Origin: an uncultured bacterium
GTDB lineage: Bacteria; Patescibacteria; JAEDAM01; Absconditabacterales; Absconditicoccaceae
DNA: 8,596 nt
NCBI GenBank assembly: GCA_937950065.1
Contig: CALFEN010000324.1
Location: 1-8,596, forward strand
Reading direction: 5' to 3'
A program made the translations under genes and the position numbers. Below the pieces are notes generated by a model. It had not been told where the DNA came from, made no database searches, and saw only the letters and a program-made list of their open reading frames with translations. Positions 5,978 to 8,596 of the stretch are shown one piece after another. How positions within the stretch are numbered: the stretch's first letter is position 1; the number at the start of each line of letters is the position of its first letter.

Positions 5978-5994
5978 GTTAATAAATGGTTAAT
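5975..5994 (+). repeat. Direct repeat ATGGTTAAT, 11-bp period
   Basis: ATGGTTAAT occurs at 5975-5983 and 5986-5994, one helical turn apart, just upstream of the portal gene. It could be a binding site, or chance in AT-rich DNA. Confidence 0.3.
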
Positions 5995-6017
5995 TTTTAA
6001 TATTTAAATATAAAAAA

Positions 6018-7934
6018 ATGGAAAACTTAGACATGGTAAATCCATGAGAAAATATGGCTTCGCCATGAGAACAACAAATGGATACAGATCCAATATTTGA
6101 CCCTTATTTCGGACTTGACCCGGAAATGATACTTGCACAGGTCAGGCAGGAATACAAAGCATGACTGGATTTTGTAATAAGTAAAAGAGATCTTTTTAGA
6201 AGAAGACTGGCACTCTACTCTGCCCAAAAAAAGACCGCAGAAAAACTGCATATAAACACAATTTACAGTGTGATACAAACTTTACTCTCTCTATATTATA
6301 CAGACGAGATAAGCGTAAAATTTGTACCAAGGGAGTTTGGAGATAATGATTTGGCTGCAAACCTAGGTAAACTTGCCAAATTTGATTATGACGAAATGGA
6401 ACTGGATAAATTAAATTATCAAGTTCAGTGGGACAGATTCTTTTTTGGTGTAGGTATCAGGATAAGAACCGGCTGGGACGACAACAGAAAACTTCCAATG
6501 TTTAGAGTAGCAGATCCATTGACATGGATACCAGACCCTGATGGAGATGCTATAACCTGAAATTTTAGATTTCACGGTTTTGTAGGAGAAATGAGTAAAC
6601 AGGATATGGACGAAGAAAAATGATTCTTTAACGTGGATCTAATCGGTAAGCTAAAAGACGATGAAAGACAAAAGGACAAACTAAATTACGCCGCCAACAA
6701 CGGACTGACACAACAAAATAATGATTTGGAACAAAACTGACTTTGGACTGTTTACAACCACTACACTACTATCAGCGGAATAAAATTTTTGGTAACCACT
6801 GCAAACAATAATAATTTGATAATAAGGCTCCAGCCTATCAATCCTGTAGGCGGCAATGAGAAAGAAGATCCAATTTTGGTGCCGTTCCCAGTAATCTTAA
6901 ACTACTATTCCCCACTCAGATGAGATCCGTTTGGAGTAAGCGTGCCTGATCTATTGGAAGATAAACAAAGGGCAAAATCTATCCTTGCAAATTTAAGGCT
7001 TATCAAAGAAAAAAGGAATGCCCTAGGATGAGAATTCCTCTACGACCCTACAATGATCAAAAACAGAAATGACCTTATTACTCCGACTCTGGGACCAAAA
7101 TATATACCAGTAGATGCAAGCATGAAATCTATAAATGCTGCTATCACGGAAGTGCAGAGATCATGAGTAAGTGCCTCCAGTTTTGAAGTGGAACAAAATA
7201 TCCAAAAAGAAGAAAGTATTGCTACCTGAATAGATTACACTCAAACAAATATGGCAAGCGCTATGGAAACAAATCAAAATTCTCTTTCAAGGTTTATGCT
7301 GGGATACAAAGTAAACAGCTGGTGAGAAAAAGATTTTTGGTATCACTGGTATAGAAGCTATAAAGAATTTTTTAGCAGCTTTGACCAAAAAATAATTAGA
7401 ATACTTGGCTGACTTGGCTTAATCACCAAAACTTTTATAAAAGAAGATTTTTTGGGAAGCAAAGACCCTGATATATTTATTTCGTCCAAAAGTATGTCAG
7501 ATATGATGAATCAAAAAGAAAAATCAAATTTCTTTGCTCTTTATCCTATCACACTACAAGATAATACTATCCCTACTATCAGCAAAAAATTTGCATTGAG
7601 AAAACTATATGAATTAAACTGAATATCTGAAGAAGAAATCAAAATACTTGTGCCTTATACTTATGAAGAACTACAGGCTCTGGAAGATCTGAAACTGATA
7701 AACAAAAACATTCCAATAGAAGTAGTAAATATGGAGGAAGATCATTTGAGTTTTATAATAATTTACGCTACTGCACTAGATAACGATGCCAAGATTGTCT
7801 CTATCCAAAACAGGAAAGAGGCACTGATAAAGTCTGGGCAGTTACAGAAAATCAAAGAAAACGAGCAGAATAACAGTAATCCTGCAATAATGAATATGGC
7901 AAGTGCACAATTATTTGCACGTGCTAGTCAATAA
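6018..7934 (+). CDS. Tailed-phage portal-like protein
   Basis: The portal is the dodecameric ring at the capsid vertex through which DNA is packaged by terminase and ejected. This frame gives 638 residues with 13 UGA-Gly codons (residues 10, 17, 49, 181, 202, 241, 302, 338, 383, 404, 436, 465, 535) and no TAA or TAG. Portal-like features in order: an N-terminal helix (about 35-75); INTIYSVIQTLLSLYY (about 80-95); FFFGVGIRIRTGW (about 140-152); DPLTWIPDPDGD (166-177); NYYSPLRGDPFG (about 295-306) followed by the SVPDLLEDKQRAKS segment typical of portal clip and stem helices; ATGIDYTQTNMA (about 402-413); a Gln/Asn-rich tail. The length fits podovirus or siphovirus portals. The ATG has the leader TTTAAATATAAAAAA. 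Codons are less A-rich than in A and B (many CTG, CAG, GAC, AAC), which suggests a separate origin. No terminase precedes it. The assignment rests on motif recognition. Confidence 0.75.
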
Positions 7935-8008
7935 GATAATGGACTATAACTTCTCTTAATATTTTTTGTAAAAAAACACTCAAAATATCTTCTAGATAGC
8001 TAAATCAA

Positions 8009-8518
8009 TTATTTTATTTCTACATTATCAAGGGATGCTCATTTAGGTTTTCTCTTTTCTTTAAGCAATATTTTATCTGCAGCTTCTTCTAAAGCAGGTC
8101 TTGATCTAGGGCGTTGATCTTTAAAGGAAGTTCAGAAACCTTCTTCTTTTACTGTTCCCGGTATAAAATTATAATGTCTAAACCCTTTTTCTACTTGAAG
8201 TAAATATTTCTCTATTTCCCCTAATTTTCTTTCAAATTCCTGGTTGGTCAATATAATCAGCTTCTGGTTTCAAGAATTTTTTGCTCTACGATATTGATTT
8301 ATCAATACTTCTAGTTCGTCCCAATATCCCAACATCTTCATAAGTTCTTCTTTCACTTTATTAATTTTTCTTTTTATTCTTTCTTCGAAAGCTTCCTCAT
8401 CTTCTTCCTTTTCTCATTCATACGCATAAAGACCTCTCCATCATCTGGACTCCAAAAACTTCAGCTTTGCCTCATGTCTTCATATAACTCATTTAAATTC
8501 TCTTCCAGATAATGACAT
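8009..8518 (-). CDS. Hypothetical charged helical protein, 169 aa
   Basis: Not recognised. The minus-strand frame runs from ATG (8516-8518) to TAA (8009-8011) with seven UGA-Gly codons (plus-strand TCA at 8489, 8480, 8441, 8414, 8270, 8132 and 8039). It is the only ATG after an upstream TAA at 8555-8557. The N-terminus (MSLSGREFKGVIGRHEAKLK) is basic, residues 34-46 are very acidic (EGEKEEDEEAFEE), and residues 45-110 look like a long helix or coiled coil. The C-terminal 50 residues are basic and polar (KDQRPRSRPALEEAADK). There is no membrane segment. It converges on the portal gene with 74 bases between the stops. No clear promoter is seen in the 78 bases upstream, so it may belong to an operon entering from beyond the window. 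It could be a phage accessory or scaffold-like protein, but nothing proves this. Confidence 0.7.
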
Positions 8519-8596
8519 AACACTAAATTTAATAAAAATTTGGGTCTTCCCCAGTTACGGATTAAAATGTTTCAAAATTTTTAATAATTCTTTGTA

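Larger units (their letters stand above)
5216..6017. other. Gene-poor region between gene B and the portal gene
   Basis: About 800 bp, strongly AT-rich. It holds the gene B terminator, a promoter with a 21-codon reading frame, a GC-richer element, doubtful minus-strand reading frames, a long dyad and the portal leader, listed separately. A plus-strand frame of about 62 codons (5388-5576) and a 30-codon frame (5608-5700) are also open but have no leader or promoter. I see no tRNA, no CRISPR repeats and no large gene. Confidence 0.6.

Noticed and set aside
784..7934. Genetic code 4 (UGA = Trp, as in mycoplasmas)
   Set aside because: UGA aligns with a GGG codon in paralogous repeats, sits in Gly-like contexts of the portal (RGDPFG, ATGIDY), and TGG is used normally for Trp.
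7958..7988. Terminator between the convergent portal and minus-strand genes (ATATTTT / AAAATAT)
   Set aside because: The stem is seven A-T pairs with a 16-base loop. It is too weak to call, although a bidirectional terminator would be expected here.
8541..8553. Small hairpin TGGG / CCCA upstream of the minus-strand gene
   Set aside because: Only four pairs and not placed as a terminator or riboswitch; likely chance.
1..8596. tRNA genes, including a glycine tRNA for UGA, and CRISPR arrays
   Set aside because: I looked for cloverleaf-like segments and regularly spaced short repeats and saw none. The only large repeat is the 1746-bp duplication.

Overview
The window is AT-rich, and every long reading frame is interrupted by TGA but not by TAA or TAG. 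With TGA read as an amino acid, continuous proteins of 160 to 640 residues appear. The amino acid is most likely glycine: in two paralogous repeats one copy has TGA (1402-1404) where the other has GGG (5006-5008), tryptophan is separately encoded by TGG, and TGA falls at glycine-like turns. This is genetic code 25, known from Absconditabacteria (SR1) and Gracilibacteria (BD1-5) of the Candidate Phyla Radiation and from their phages. The window therefore comes from such an episymbiotic bacterium, or from a phage or prophage of one. All coordinates below assume UGA = Gly.

Layout. 3-662: the end of an unrecognised gene whose start is probably outside the window. 784-5215: two paralogous genes (A, then B) of unknown function, rearranged by a perfect tandem duplication of 1746 bp (1351-3096 and 3097-4842). 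The duplicated block holds the 3' part of A, a terminator, a promoter and the 5' part of B. The order is now A(5')-A(3')-B(5')-A(3')-B(complete). A is split by a TAA exactly at the left edge of the duplication. Only the last B copy is full length (290 aa); it consists largely of five imperfect repeats of about 50 residues. Each transcription unit has a recognisable TTGACA-N16-TATAAT promoter and an A-rich leader without a Shine-Dalgarno sequence, and the A 3' parts and full B are followed by hairpin-plus-T terminators.

5216-6017: about 800 bp with no convincing large gene. It holds a terminator, a promoter followed by a 21-codon reading frame, a short GC-richer element (5413-5460), traces of a small membrane-protein gene on the minus strand, and a long dyad (5926-5957) overlapping two divergent -35-like sequences. 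6018-7934: an intact 638-aa tailed-phage portal-like protein with 13 in-frame UGA codons and less AT-rich codon use. No terminase or other phage gene is seen upstream. 8009-8518, minus strand: a 169-aa charged, probably helical protein of unknown function, convergent with the portal gene.

The most unusual points are the A/B repeat-protein family with its recent duplication, the apparently isolated portal gene, and consistent use of UGA = Gly in both the phage-like and the other genes. Functions of A, B, the first gene and the last gene are not recognised.
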